The notes below the pieces were generated by a model. The model saw nothing but the letters and a program-made list of their open reading frames with translations. It was not told the DNA's origin and ran no database searches. Source: RI-92 sp040235555 (GTDB taxonomy: Bacteria; Pseudomonadota; Gammaproteobacteria; UBA6429; Thiohalophilaceae). Taken from it: 64,000 nucleotides of DNA. The position numbers and the translations under genes were made by a program. The stretch spans positions 19,279 to 83,278 of the forward strand of contig JBECKZ010000175.1 in NCBI GenBank assembly GCA_040235555.1, read 5' to 3'. Shown here piece after piece: positions 1 to 9,146 of the stretch (positions are counted from its first letter, which is position 1; each line of letters starts with the position of its first letter).

Positions 1-69
1 GCCGCCTGTATTAAAGCATGTTTATCTGACTGCAAACTTGCCGCTATGGTCATGAGGCTGATGGAATAA

Positions 70-750
70 TTAAAAAATATACCGCCAGCCCACAAGCAGC
101 AAATCACCGCCGAGGTTGGCATTACTGATACCAAATCCGCTAAAACTGCCCTTCAAGTCGAAATGGCGCAAATCCACAGACAACCCCCAGTTGCTGAACA
201 TAAAATTCATCCCTACGCCATAGTATGGCTCTATCCTGCTATCACTGTCTTCATAGGTACCCGGGAAACCAAGGACACTGCCAGACACGACCATTCTGGT
301 CCGAAAATAACCAAGCCCTGCCGAAACATAACCTCGGACCGGCCGGTTAGCCGGATAAAACGCCCGCAACCCGACTAAAAACGCATCTGTCTGCACACTG
401 GTATCATTATCGATCACTCCCCACAACGGTGCCCCAACCGGCGTGTCGTAATCGCGATTCGCAAACATCAGCTCAAGATCCAGTCCCAGATAAGGATGAT
501 TCGCAAATTCCGCACCTAAACCCAGTCCAAGACCATATTTATTGCGGATACCAACGAATTGTGGTTCCTCTGCTACGTCGTATCGGCCGGCATAGACACT
601 GACGGACCAGGCGCCGGGTTTGAATACCGCAGCAAGGTTCACCGCGGGAGACGTTCCACTGCCCTCTGTACTGCTAGCACCCTCATCGGCAGCGGCATAG
701 TGTACCCAGCCAACCACTAACATTAATACAAGTACAATGCGTCGATGCAT
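70..750 (-). CDS. Outer-membrane beta-barrel protein (OmpW/OmpA-like barrel), unknown function
   Basis: A 226-residue exported protein. It has a Lys/Arg-poor hydrophobic signal peptide ending at a probable Ala-Ala-Ala/Asp cleavage near residue 22. Alternating polar/hydrophobic strands follow, and the last residues are Trp-Arg-Tyr-Ile-Phe; a terminal aromatic Phe is the usual signal for the BAM outer-membrane insertion machinery. Glycine/aromatic strand patterns fit the small 8-stranded outer-membrane barrel superfamily. The reading frame is open to 810, but I chose the ATG at 750 because a GAGG sits 6 nt upstream and the signal peptide then has normal length; the ATG at 762 has no ribosome site. 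It stands alone and is divergent from the TetR gene. The substrate or role cannot be told from sequence. Confidence 0.8.
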   Translation of the reverse strand: MHRRIVLVLMLVVGWVHYAAADEGASSTEGSGTSPAVNLAAVFKPGAWSVSVYAGRYDVAEEPQFVGIRNKYGLGLGLGAEFANHPYLGLDLELMFANRDYDTPVGAPLWGVIDNDTSVQTDAFLVGLRAFYPANRPVRGYVSAGLGYFRTRMVVSGSVLGFPGTYEDSDSRIEPYYGVGMNFMFSNWGLSVDLRHFDLKGSFSGFGISNANLGGDLLLVGWRYIF

Positions 751-945
751 ACAAAACCTCATCACAACTATTTGACAACCTGAATATATCACGCCTGTCA
801 TGTGCGTCATGAGCAGTGAAATTGACCCACATCAACTTAGCAAATAAAACGACTATCCGAACAGAGTCAAACAAACCGCCGATTTTGATTAACAAAAGTC
901 ATCTACCCGGGATTATCTGGCTGCTAAACTGTAACGGTAAGAATC

Positions 946-1599
946 GTGAGCGAGAAGATGCAGGAGATACCAGATATTCAGTCAGAGTCGGTACGAGCAC
1001 GCCTGTTACAAGCTGCTCTGGATTGTTTTCTGGCGGACGAATACCACAAAGTGACAACTCGCCAGATCGCGGAAAGAGCCGGTGCCAACATTTCCATGAT
1101 CCGATATTACTTCGGTAACAAGGAAGGGCTGTATGAAGAGATGATCCGCGAAACATTAAACCCGCTGCTGAAGGTACTCGACGGTGAATTATTGTCATCA
1201 ACTTCGGGTTTTACTGACTATCTACGTCTGTACTACGAAACCATGATCGCCAAACCCGAATTTCCCAGACTGATCCTGAAAGTACTGGCACTCAACCATG
1301 GTCCTGGACGTCGTTTTATCCAGCAATTACTCGAGCGTGGTCGTACCCGTGGTATGCAACGAATAGAGGATCTCAAGCGCAACGGTCAGATCCCGGCCTC
1401 TGTGGACCCGGATATTGTGCGTCTTGCCTTTGTCAGCCTGGCGATGACGCCAATGCTGCTCAAGGAAATTTTGGAAGAGCAAATGGATCGTAAAATGGAT
1501 AGTGGATTTCTGTCAGAACTGTCACGTTTTAATGGTCAGCTCTTCACCGCCGGGCTCGCACCTGTCGAGAAAAAATACTCAAGAGAAAACCTAAGATGA
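946..1599 (+). CDS. TetR/AcrR-family transcriptional regulator
   Basis: A 217-residue regulator. Residues about 17-62 form the TetR N-terminal helix-turn-helix domain, recognisable from the 'TTRQIAERAGANISMIRYYF' pattern followed by the usual 'NKEGLYEEMI'. The C-terminal half is helical, as in ligand-binding/dimerisation domains of the family. The start is GTG at 946; an in-frame ATG at 958 is the alternative and neither has a strong ribosome site. Its stop overlaps the start of the next gene (ATGA at 1596-1599), so the two are translationally coupled, and it probably represses its own operon in response to a ligand related to the methyltransferase. That ligand is unknown. Confidence 0.9.
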   Translation: MSEKMQEIPDIQSESVRARLLQAALDCFLADEYHKVTTRQIAERAGANISMIRYYFGNKEGLYEEMIRETLNPLLKVLDGELLSSTSGFTDYLRLYYETMIAKPEFPRLILKVLALNHGPGRRFIQQLLERGRTRGMQRIEDLKRNGQIPASVDPDIVRLAFVSLAMTPMLLKEILEEQMDRKMDSGFLSELSRFNGQLFTAGLAPVEKKYSRENLR

Positions 1600-2708
1600 A
1601 CCTGCAAAAGCACAAAATCGCGACACGCATATTTGACCTGATGGCCGGCTTTGCCAGCTGGTTACAAAACCTGCCCAATCGTGTTACCCCACCGCCGTTC
1701 CGATTGATGCAAATCAGTTCAGCATTCTGGCAATCACGAGTACTCTACGTAGCGACACGTCTGGATATTGCAGGTGTCCTCGCAGATCGCACACTGTCAG
1801 CCTCAGAAATCGCCGCTATAATCTCCGCCCAACCTGATGCGATTGATCGTCTACTGCGATTTCTAACCGCCATGGGTATCTTTGAGCAGGTCAGCCCGCA
1901 ACATTTTAAAAATAATAAACTCTCGACCTGCCTGCGTGAGGACCATCCGCAAAATATCCGTAGCCTCATCCTGATGCATAACTCAGTAGAAATGTGTCGA
2001 CCCTGGTACGAACAACTTGAAACCGGCGTGCTTACCGGTGAACCACCGTTCCAGCTCGCACATCAGGAGGAATTGTTTTCATACATGAGTAGTCACCCCG
2101 AATTTAGCGCACTGTTCGATCAGGCAATGGAGCGAGTTGAGGCCTTGAGTGGCGACAGTTTTGCTACTGATTTTGACTGGCAGCGCTTTGATCGGGTGTT
2201 TGACATCGGCGGAGGTATCGGCAGCAAGGCCATTACGATACTCCGACATCACCCCCGGCTGCATGCAGAGGTCGTCGATCACGCGCACGTGATTCAGGGT
2301 GCAAACGAGTACTGGCAGGATAAACTTGATGATAGTGTATTCCAGCGACTGAGTTTTAGCGCAGGCGATGTCCTCGAGTCTGTACCGGTGGCGGCGAGTG
2401 AGAAGGATATTTATTTACTCACCGCAGTGTTCCACGGTTTTGACGACGTCGCTTGTGTCCAGGCTCTGCGTAACCTGGCCCAGGCGAGTACTGGTACAGG
2501 TGCACGCATCGCCATCTTTGAACTGGTGACCGATCCAGACAAGCCAGATACACTGAGTACGGCATTTGATATGCAGATGTTCATGGGTACACGTGGGCGG
2601 GAACGCAACCTTGCCCAATGGACTGAGCTGTTCCAGCAGAGTAATCTACGTCTGGAACAAGTCATCAATCTGCGCGGCTTTGGCAAGATCCTGGTTTTGC
2701 TGTCCTAA
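1596..2708 (+). CDS. O-methyltransferase family 2 type SAM-dependent methyltransferase
   Basis: A 370-residue protein. Residues about 35-110 form an N-terminal winged-helix dimerisation domain like that of plant-type O-methyltransferases ('LMQISSAFWQSRVLYVATRL'). The C-terminal Rossmann SAM domain has motif I 'FDIGGGIGSKA' near residues 202-212. The family methylates hydroxyl groups on small aromatic or polyketide-like molecules; TcmO, CrtF and HIOMT relatives share this fold. The gene is coupled by a 4-nt ATGA overlap to the upstream TetR regulator. No biosynthetic gene for a substrate is nearby, so the acceptor is unknown. Confidence 0.88.
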   Translation: MNLQKHKIATRIFDLMAGFASWLQNLPNRVTPPPFRLMQISSAFWQSRVLYVATRLDIAGVLADRTLSASEIAAIISAQPDAIDRLLRFLTAMGIFEQVSPQHFKNNKLSTCLREDHPQNIRSLILMHNSVEMCRPWYEQLETGVLTGEPPFQLAHQEELFSYMSSHPEFSALFDQAMERVEALSGDSFATDFDWQRFDRVFDIGGGIGSKAITILRHHPRLHAEVVDHAHVIQGANEYWQDKLDDSVFQRLSFSAGDVLESVPVAASEKDIYLLTAVFHGFDDVACVQALRNLAQASTGTGARIAIFELVTDPDKPDTLSTAFDMQMFMGTRGRERNLAQWTELFQQSNLRLEQVINLRGFGKILVLLS

Positions 2709-2881
2709 CTGAAAGCCACACTCAATTCTTTAATATACAAATCTGGAAATCAATCAGGCATGTTGTCGTGACAGGTTCACTAAACAATACCCCGTGACCC
2801 ACATAGCAAGCTTGCTTGCACAAGAACTCGAGCTGGTGAGCATGTCATTACGCGCCAATATTTACAGTTTGCAACAATAGG

Positions 2882-5464
2882 TCAGTTTTCCAGCTCGCTG
2901 CGTACATCATTTGCTGGTATTGCAGCAAGGGGTTTAGGTCTGCCAAGATAGTAACCCTGCCCACTGGTCAGGCCCAGTGAGCCAAGTATTTCCACCTGTT
3001 CTACCGTCTCCAGGCCCTCGGCAATAACCTCGATCTGGAGGCTTTCCGCCATCATCACGATAGCCTTGAGTAAGGCGATACTATTGTCTGCCGCTGTCAT
3101 GTCTGCAATGAAACTCCGGTCGATTTTTAGCACATCCACCGGAAAGATTCGCAAGTAACTCAACGATGAATAGCCTGTGCCAAAATCGTCAATTGCAATA
3201 CGACAACCTGTATTGCGTAAAGCATGCAGTACCTGCAGTGCTGTCTGGGTATCTTCCATCAGTTGAGATTCCGTGATCTCGAGAACCAATTGTTGCGGCA
3301 ACATTGCCTCTTCTTGCAGGATACGCTGAAAGTTAGGGATAAAATCCTTATCGTGAAACTGATAGCCTGACACATTTACTGAAAGTGAAATTTCCGACCC
3401 GACCGAAGTCTGGAGAGTTTTGAAAGAACGGCAGGCGTGGCGCAAGACCCAATAACCAAGCTGGACAATGGTACCTGTAGACTCAGCGACGGGGATAAAC
3501 TCGGCGGGCGAGATCCAGCCGAGTTTTGCATGCTGCCAGCGCACCAATGACTCAAACCCAACAACTTCCCTATCTGTCAGTTTAACAATCGGCTGATAGA
3601 CAAGACTAAAGTTATCTTCCAGAAGTGCATCATGCAAATTATTGGCGAGAATCAATTGATTGTGCGCCATCGCAGCCATCGAGGCCTGATAAAACCGATA
3701 ACAGTTACGTCCTGATGCCTTGGCATGATACATTGCCGTATCTGCAGCCCGTAACAAATCATCAATCGCTTCATCAGCCATCGGAAACATCACGATACCC
3801 ACGCTTGCCGTGATATACATTTTATTTCGCTCTATCTCGAATGGAACAGAAAATTCCTTGAGAATTTTCTCGGCCACCTCTTCAACTACGACAATATGTT
3901 TGATGTTCTCCAACAATACCGTAAATTCATCACCGCCGAGACGTGCTACCGTATCGGCAGAGCGGATTGCGTTGTGAAAACGCTGCGCAGCAGACTGTAA
4001 CAAAATATCGCCGGCAAAATGTCCCAAGCTGTCGTTGATATTCTTGAACTGATCCAGATCGATCATCAGCAAGGCCAACAGATTATTGTCGCGTTGGGCC
4101 CGATCGATCGCATGTTCCAACCGATCAAGAAACAAGGCGCGATTCGGCAACCCGGTCAGGGTATCGTGATATGCAAGGTAATCCAGGCGCTTTTCAAGTT
4201 CCTGGCGTGCGGTAATATCTTCGCCCACGCTGAGTGTACCGTCGAACTCACCACGTTCATCCACGACGCGTGCGTTAAACCAGGCTATCACACGCTCCTC
4301 ACCGCCCCTGGTCAGGATCGGATTGAGGTGCTGGTTGGTTGATTTGCCATCGTTTAATGACTCGAACACATTACGTAACTGCGTTTCTGTCCCTTGTGGC
4401 AAAAATTCCCTAAACCAGTCCTTACCAAGGATTTCAGATGCCGAAAAACCGGTTACCTGAGTAAAGAATGGATTCACATAACTGACACATCCATTCCTAT
4501 CCAGACCAACGCCAAGCAGGTTCACCTGCTCGAGTAAGGTGCGCCAGCGTGCCTCGCTCGCTGCCAACTGCGCAGTCTTTGTTTTAACTGCAACAGACAG
4601 GCGACGGCTTTCGGTAAAACTGCGATTGACAATAAACAATAGGGACAACAGCAAGGCACCGCCAATCAACCAGATATACGACACATTACCGTTATCTGTA
4701 TCAGCCTCATTTGCATCCAGCCATACTCGGGTCTGCCACTTCGAATTACCAACCATGATATTGAAGTTATTAGTCAGTTCAGGAGGTTTAACAGTTCCCC
4801 AGATATGTTTGCCTTTACCATCAGCCAGTGAGATATGCACGTCCTTGTCAAGATCCTGCCTTACCAGTTGCAACATCTTATCAATTTCGATAACGCCTTG
4901 AACCAGCCCGAGAAACTCATTGCCACGATAAAGTGGGACACGCGCGATCGTAGAAAGATGCCCCTGCACGGTAACTGCAGGTGGATTCATGGTCATGCGT
5001 TTTTCACGTATTGCCTTCTCAACATAGGGTGCGGCAGGCCTGATTTTGAGATCGAGGCCAATTGCCTTTTCATTTCCTGCCAGGGGGAAAAAATGCCGTA
5101 TTACCCGATTGGCATCGACAAAGGCAAAGCCACCAACGGCCGGTGTGTGTTGCAGCATCTTTTCTGCAAAACGATCGAAACTATCATAATCAGGTAGTCT
5201 GGGACCTGCCAGCATGAAAGCATGCATGCTCTCCACAGTATTTAACGGGATCTGGATAACTGTATTCAATCGCGACTGAACAAGGCGGGTTACCTTTTCC
5301 AGGTGAATTTTCTGCTGTTGTTGCTGTGCCAGATGCGCCGCGCGATCCGCTGAGATTAAAACGATCAGACCGATACCTAACAATAGTCCTAACGCTACCC
5401 AACGGTTTAACGTCATTAGGCTTGGTTTGACTGCGATATTGTTGCCAGTGGTGCTTCCCATCAT
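2882..5464 (-). CDS. Membrane CHASE-PAS-GGDEF-EAL cyclic-di-GMP signalling protein
   Basis: An 860-residue membrane sensor. TM helix 1 (about 25-45) is followed by a periplasmic CHASE-like domain (about 75-250; 'GGFAFVDANRVIRHFFPL') and TM helix 2 (about 262-282). A PAS domain (about 300-420) leads into a GGDEF domain with intact GGDEF at residues 510-514, preceded by an RxxD inhibitory-site motif (RSAD). The EAL domain begins about 615. Its signature is Glu-Ser-Leu at 638-640 rather than EAL, but the metal-binding Glu, 'DDFGTGYSS' and 'AEGLE' are kept, so phosphodiesterase activity is plausible. It probably both makes and degrades c-di-GMP under control of an extracellular ligand. It is a single gene with no partner. 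Confidence 0.93.
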   Translation of the reverse strand: MMGSTTGNNIAVKPSLMTLNRWVALGLLLGIGLIVLISADRAAHLAQQQQQKIHLEKVTRLVQSRLNTVIQIPLNTVESMHAFMLAGPRLPDYDSFDRFAEKMLQHTPAVGGFAFVDANRVIRHFFPLAGNEKAIGLDLKIRPAAPYVEKAIREKRMTMNPPAVTVQGHLSTIARVPLYRGNEFLGLVQGVIEIDKMLQLVRQDLDKDVHISLADGKGKHIWGTVKPPELTNNFNIMVGNSKWQTRVWLDANEADTDNGNVSYIWLIGGALLLSLLFIVNRSFTESRRLSVAVKTKTAQLAASEARWRTLLEQVNLLGVGLDRNGCVSYVNPFFTQVTGFSASEILGKDWFREFLPQGTETQLRNVFESLNDGKSTNQHLNPILTRGGEERVIAWFNARVVDERGEFDGTLSVGEDITARQELEKRLDYLAYHDTLTGLPNRALFLDRLEHAIDRAQRDNNLLALLMIDLDQFKNINDSLGHFAGDILLQSAAQRFHNAIRSADTVARLGGDEFTVLLENIKHIVVVEEVAEKILKEFSVPFEIERNKMYITASVGIVMFPMADEAIDDLLRAADTAMYHAKASGRNCYRFYQASMAAMAHNQLILANNLHDALLEDNFSLVYQPIVKLTDREVVGFESLVRWQHAKLGWISPAEFIPVAESTGTIVQLGYWVLRHACRSFKTLQTSVGSEISLSVNVSGYQFHDKDFIPNFQRILQEEAMLPQQLVLEITESQLMEDTQTALQVLHALRNTGCRIAIDDFGTGYSSLSYLRIFPVDVLKIDRSFIADMTAADNSIALLKAIVMMAESLQIEVIAEGLETVEQVEILGSLGLTSGQGYYLGRPKPLAAIPANDVRSELEN

Positions 5465-5628
5465 GACGGGGTGAAATGTCCTTGCGCAATTCTGTTATAT
5501 ATTTATAGATAGAGCGACTACCACTACGAAACACAATCCAGAATAACACGAAGCAATTAGCCATGCGATTTATTAGCAGCAATTACCTCAAAAACATTAA
5601 GTTTATTTAATCTATCGCAGGTTCCGTG

Positions 5629-6264
5629 TCAGGGATAACGCAACGATTTCCAGCGCCAGAGATATTTACAGACGATTCCCCGGTACGGGCGCCAGTGCTC
5701 GGCAATCCGCAGCATCGATTGTTTCAGTGCTCTGCCGCTATGTTTGATCCCATATAATTGTTGCATGGCATTTTGAATACCAACGTCATTCACCGAAAAT
5801 ACATCTTTACGATTGAAGGCAAAAATCAGCAACATCTCGACCGTCCAGCGACCTACCCCGTGTATCTGCGTGAGGTGCGAGATAATCTGCTCGTCCGTAT
5901 ATTTTGTCAGGGTCGGATAATGCATCCCCGGTTCGAGTGCAAACTGTGCGATAGCCTTGAGATAATCCACCTTCTGGCGTGACAGACCGGCAGCCTGCAA
6001 TCGTGCCACCGGCATGCGCCGTAACAACGTCGGCTCAGGATACTTTTCCGGAAACAGGGCCAACACTCGTGCATGAATCGTATCGGCAGCCTTGACCGAG
6101 AGTTGTTGCGCAATAATGGAATGCAACAGGGTTGCATATATATCCTGGTTGCGTCGGGCAACCGGAAAGGCAATTTGCGATATGAGTGGATGTAACTTGC
6201 GATCCTGCTGAATGAGGTATTGCTTAATTTCTTCGTAACGACGTGGTGGCATCGTATAGTTCAT
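5629..6264 (-). CDS. DNA-3-methyladenine glycosylase II family (AlkA-like HhH-GPD) protein
   Basis: A 211-residue base-excision-repair glycosylase of the HhH-GPD superfamily. The helix-hairpin-helix 'QIHGVGRWTVEMLLIFAF' lies near residues 133-151, and the catalytic Asp follows in 'FSVNDVGIQNA'. It lacks the large N-terminal domain of E. coli AlkA and so resembles the short bacterial and yeast MAG-type enzymes that remove alkylated purines. It lies on the same strand as the DGPF/VOC/sigma gene set about 90 bp upstream and may be the last gene of that transcript, but functional linkage is not shown. The C-terminus is basic and short. Confidence 0.88.
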   Translation of the reverse strand: MNYTMPPRRYEEIKQYLIQQDRKLHPLISQIAFPVARRNQDIYATLLHSIIAQQLSVKAADTIHARVLALFPEKYPEPTLLRRMPVARLQAAGLSRQKVDYLKAIAQFALEPGMHYPTLTKYTDEQIISHLTQIHGVGRWTVEMLLIFAFNRKDVFSVNDVGIQNAMQQLYGIKHSGRALKQSMLRIAEHWRPYRGIVCKYLWRWKSLRYP

Positions 6265-6355
6265 CCGCAGCGATGGACCAGGGCCTATTCTGTGCGATTA
6301 CCATGGCCGTTGCCAATAGCCATTCATCGCGACATATGTGAGGGATGCGAGCCCG

Positions 6356-6727
6356 TCACTCGACCGCGGTTTGCGCCAGGGTACGCGCCGCCACCGTTTC
6401 CCGGATAGGCCGTATTGGCCGTACTTCAATACTACCCGCACGGGCCGGCGGGATCCTGGCGGCAATAGCAATGGCCTCATCCAGATCCTTCGCCTCAATC
6501 AGGTAAAAGCCAGTAAGTTGCTCCTTGGTTTCAGCGAAAGGACCATCGGTGATATGTGTCTTGCCATCACGGACCCGCACCGTGGTGGCAGTCTGCACCG
6601 GTTGGAGGGCCTCTGAGGCCAGACAATGTCCGCTGTCGCGGATAGTTGCATCATAGGCCACACAATCTTCATCGGGCAGGCTATCCAGCTGATGTTCATC
6701 GAGGTAGACCAGGCAAAGATATTTCAT
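6356..6727 (-). CDS. YciI/DGPF-family protein
   Basis: A 123-residue protein of the YCII-related superfamily. It carries the diagnostic 'DGPFAETKEQL' motif near residues 61-71, and its N-terminus 'MKYLCLVYLDE' is typical of the family. No biochemical function is firmly established; the fold is a small ferredoxin-like barrel with a His/Asp pocket. DGPF proteins are the hallmark neighbours of ECF42 sigma factors, and one is encoded about 1.2 kb upstream on the same strand. The gene follows the two VOC genes (gap 37 bp) and is probably co-transcribed with them. Confidence 0.88.
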   Translation of the reverse strand: MKYLCLVYLDEHQLDSLPDEDCVAYDATIRDSGHCLASEALQPVQTATTVRVRDGKTHITDGPFAETKEQLTGFYLIEAKDLDEAIAIAARIPPARAGSIEVRPIRPIRETVAARTLAQTAVE

Positions 6728-6764
6728 GCTTCACTCCATATCGATTTGTTTGGATACTGCAGTA

Positions 6765-7271
6765 TTATTCTCGCCCATCATCCCGTTGATCATAGACATG
6801 TTGTAACTCAGCGATATCAATCTTTTTCATCTGCAGGAGGGCGCGCATGACTCGCGAGGACTTTTGCCTATTCTTATCACTCAATAATGTGCTTACCACG
6901 GAGGGGACTACCTGCCATGACACACCATACTTGTCCTTGAGCCAGCCACACTGTTGCGCCGTTTCGTCACCACCTTCAGTCAAGCGTTGCCAGTAATAAT
7001 CCACCTCCGCCTGGGTTTCGCATTGCACCTGCAAGGAGATGGCCTCGTTGAAGTTAAATTTCGGCCCACCGTTTAAGGCCGTAAATTGCTGACCCGCGAG
7101 TTCGAATTCTACCGTCATGATCGAACCTTCTGGTTGCCCATGGATCTCCTGACCCTCGCTACCGTAATAGCTAATCTTAAGGAGCCGTGCATCTTTGAAA
7201 ATTGCAGTGTAAAACCGGACCGCGTCCTCGGCCTGATTATCAAACCACAGACAGGGAGTGATGTGTTGCAT
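6765..7271 (-). CDS. VOC/PhnB-like (3-demethylubiquinone methyltransferase-domain) protein
   Basis: A 168-residue protein of the vicinal-oxygen-chelate (glyoxalase/dioxygenase-like) fold, PhnB/UbiG-like subfamily. The N-terminus 'MQHITPCLWFDNQAEDAVRF' and the motif 'CGWLKDKYGVSWQVVP' near residues 115-130 are typical. Proteins of this type are often encoded with DGPF proteins and ECF42 sigma factors and are of unknown reaction. It is the second of two consecutive VOC genes and lies 37 bp upstream of the DGPF gene. An in-frame ATG at 7271 with no upstream alternative fixes the start. Confidence 0.85.
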   Translation of the reverse strand: MQHITPCLWFDNQAEDAVRFYTAIFKDARLLKISYYGSEGQEIHGQPEGSIMTVEFELAGQQFTALNGGPKFNFNEAISLQVQCETQAEVDYYWQRLTEGGDETAQQCGWLKDKYGVSWQVVPSVVSTLLSDKNRQKSSRVMRALLQMKKIDIAELQHVYDQRDDGRE

Positions 7272-7365
7272 GCGGGTTTATCCTTATTGATGGCAGGCTT
7301 GGCGGCTCAGTCAGATGCCATCATTTCACGAAAAACATTGCACGGCCTCACTTGAAGACGATACC

Positions 7366-7776
7366 TCATGCCATGACAATGACCATCCAGCCTAACCCGA
7401 ACCGATCTTTTAGCATCCCGAAGCAGGGGGAAAAAAACGTTTTGCCCAATGGCATACGCACTTCCCCACCTTCGGCCAGCGCGGCAAACAAGGTTTTGGC
7501 CTCGGCTTCGCTGGCTGCAGAAATGGATAACGAGAATCCCTGGAACGCCGCCTGGCCCGAACACATGCCATCAGAGACCATCACGACAGACTCACCGATA
7601 CGCACATTAGCATGCATGATTTTGTCCTCGCTCCCCGCGGGAAGCATACCGGGTGGGTGTGGTTCCGGGCTGTCCTTGTACCGCATCAACATCGTGACTT
7701 CTGCATCCAGGGCCTGACGGTAAAACGCCAGTGCCTCCTCGCAGCGACCTTCGAAAAACAGATAGGGTTCAATCAT
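7366..7776 (-). CDS. VOC/PhnB-like protein
   Basis: A 136-residue single-domain VOC-fold protein of the PhnB type. 'MIEPYLFFEGRCEEALAFYR' at the N-terminus and 'SPCFGMLKDRFGLGWMV' near the C-terminus are the family hallmarks. It is the first gene downstream of the sigma-factor gene and has an AAGGAG ribosome site in front. A candidate ECF42 promoter (7845-7871, minus strand) lies about 70 bp upstream, so it is probably the first direct target of the sigma factor. Its reaction is unknown. Confidence 0.86.
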   Translation of the reverse strand: MIEPYLFFEGRCEEALAFYRQALDAEVTMLMRYKDSPEPHPPGMLPAGSEDKIMHANVRIGESVVMVSDGMCSGQAAFQGFSLSISAASEAEAKTLFAALAEGGEVRMPLGKTFFSPCFGMLKDRFGLGWMVIVMA

Positions 7777-7844
7777 CGTAGCCTCTCCTTAAAATATATG
7801 AGATATATGAGCAAGTGCCTCAATCACCGCTCATTCAGCCTATA

Positions 7845-7871
7845 GTCGAATTCCACCACCTGAGATCGACA
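7845..7871 (-). promoter_or_regulatory. Candidate ECF42-dependent promoter
   Basis: Read on the minus strand it is TGTCGA (7871-7866), a 17-nt spacer, then CGAC (7848-7845). To my recollection the -35/-10 pair reported for ECF42 promoters is TGTCGA with CG(A/T)C. It sits between the sigma gene and the first VOC gene and points at the VOC-VOC-DGPF genes, where such a promoter is expected. I saw no second copy upstream of the sigma gene itself. Confidence 0.55.
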
Positions 7872-7889
7872 ACCAGTGACATCATTTTT

Positions 7890-9146
7890 TTACACTGTCG
7901 CATTGTCCAGTTCACACAGTCGCCGTTGCAAAAAACGCCGTTCCGGTTCCTGCCGGCTTAGGGCCAGCGCACACTCGTAGGCGGTACGCGCTGTGGCGTG
8001 TTTACCCAGGCGACGGTATAAATCCGCGCGTGCTGCATGGGCCAATCCATATTCCGTCAGTTCCCCAGATGCCAGACGATCGATAATCGCGAGGCCCGCA
8101 GCGGGGCCATCCCGCATCGCCAGCGCCACGGCACGATTCAACTCCACCACGGGGGATGGAGCGACACGCTGCAACACATCGTACAGGCCCACGATTTGAG
8201 GCCAGTCGGTTTCGTCCGCGCTGGCTGCCTCGGCATGCACGGCAGCAATCGCCGCTTGCAGTGTATAGGGCCCAAAGCGGCGTGTATGTAAGGCCTGTTC
8301 CACCAGGGCAATCCCTTCGGCGATCAGCGCATGATTCCAGCGTGAGCGATCCTGTTCATCTAACAGGATAAGATCACCGGATTCCGTACTGCGTGCCTCA
8401 CGGCGAGACTCATGCAACAACATTAAGGCCAGCAAACCCATGGCTTCCGCCTCCGGTAACAGTTCGACCAGCAGACGACCCAGACGGATTGCCTCGTAAG
8501 TCAGGTCGGCACGCGTTACTGATTCCCCTGAGGATGCAGAATATCCTTCATTGAACACCAAGTAGATTACCTGCAGGACCACTTCAAGGCGTGGCGGCAA
8601 TTCTGAATATGCGGGAACTGCATATGGTATACGTGCGTCGCGGATCTTAGCCTTGGCACGCACGATGCGCTGTGCCAGTGTCGGTGCACGCATCAAAAAG
8701 GCATGGGCGATTTCTTCTGTGGTTAGATCGCATACCTCGCGCAAGGTCAAGGCCACCTGGGCCTCGGCGGCCAGGGCGGGGTGACAACAGGTAAAAATCA
8801 AGCGCAGTCGATCATCTGCGACACTCTCTTCACCAATTTCGCTTGCGTCGGGCTCGGCCGCCAGCGAATCGATCATGGCATCCAGCGAATCGAAGCGACT
8901 TTGCCGACGTATCCGATCAATCGCCTTGAAGCGACCTGCCGACACCAGCCAGGCTCGCGGATTGGTGGGAATACCATCCTGTGGCCATTGTTCCAGGGCT
9001 GCACGAAAGGCATCGTGCAATGCCTCTTCCGCCAGGTCAAAATCTCCACCTAACAGGCGAATCAGGGTCGCTAGCACTCGGCGTGATTCTTCACGATAAA
9101 TGCGTTCAATCTGTTCCAGACTTTGTTCGCTGGAAGCATCTGACAT
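7890..9146 (-). CDS. ECF42-type RNA polymerase sigma factor with C-terminal TPR-like extension
   Basis: A 418-residue extracytoplasmic-function sigma factor. Region sigma2 spans about residues 10-80 ('LGGDFDLAEEALHDAFRAAL') and sigma4 about 105-165 ('LTLREVCDLTTEEIAHAFL'). A long helical extension of about 230 residues, unlike normal 180-residue ECFs, carries 'YLVFNEGYSASSGESVTRADL' in two overlapping blocks and TPR-like repeats. This architecture plus adjacent DGPF and VOC genes defines the ECF42 group. That group lacks an anti-sigma factor, and its extension is thought to control activity. None of the neighbours looks like an anti-sigma factor. The signal is unknown. Confidence 0.92.
   Translation of the reverse strand: MSDASSEQSLEQIERIYREESRRVLATLIRLLGGDFDLAEEALHDAFRAALEQWPQDGIPTNPRAWLVSAGRFKAIDRIRRQSRFDSLDAMIDSLAAEPDASEIGEESVADDRLRLIFTCCHPALAAEAQVALTLREVCDLTTEEIAHAFLMRAPTLAQRIVRAKAKIRDARIPYAVPAYSELPPRLEVVLQVIYLVFNEGYSASSGESVTRADLTYEAIRLGRLLVELLPEAEAMGLLALMLLHESRREARSTESGDLILLDEQDRSRWNHALIAEGIALVEQALHTRRFGPYTLQAAIAAVHAEAASADETDWPQIVGLYDVLQRVAPSPVVELNRAVALAMRDGPAAGLAIIDRLASGELTEYGLAHAARADLYRRLGKHATARTAYECALALSRQEPERRFLQRRLCELDNATV

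Noticed and set aside
2805..2816. 12-bp palindrome AGCAAGCTTGCT between convergent genes
   Set aside because: Too short and without loop or U-run to be a terminator; no context for an operator.
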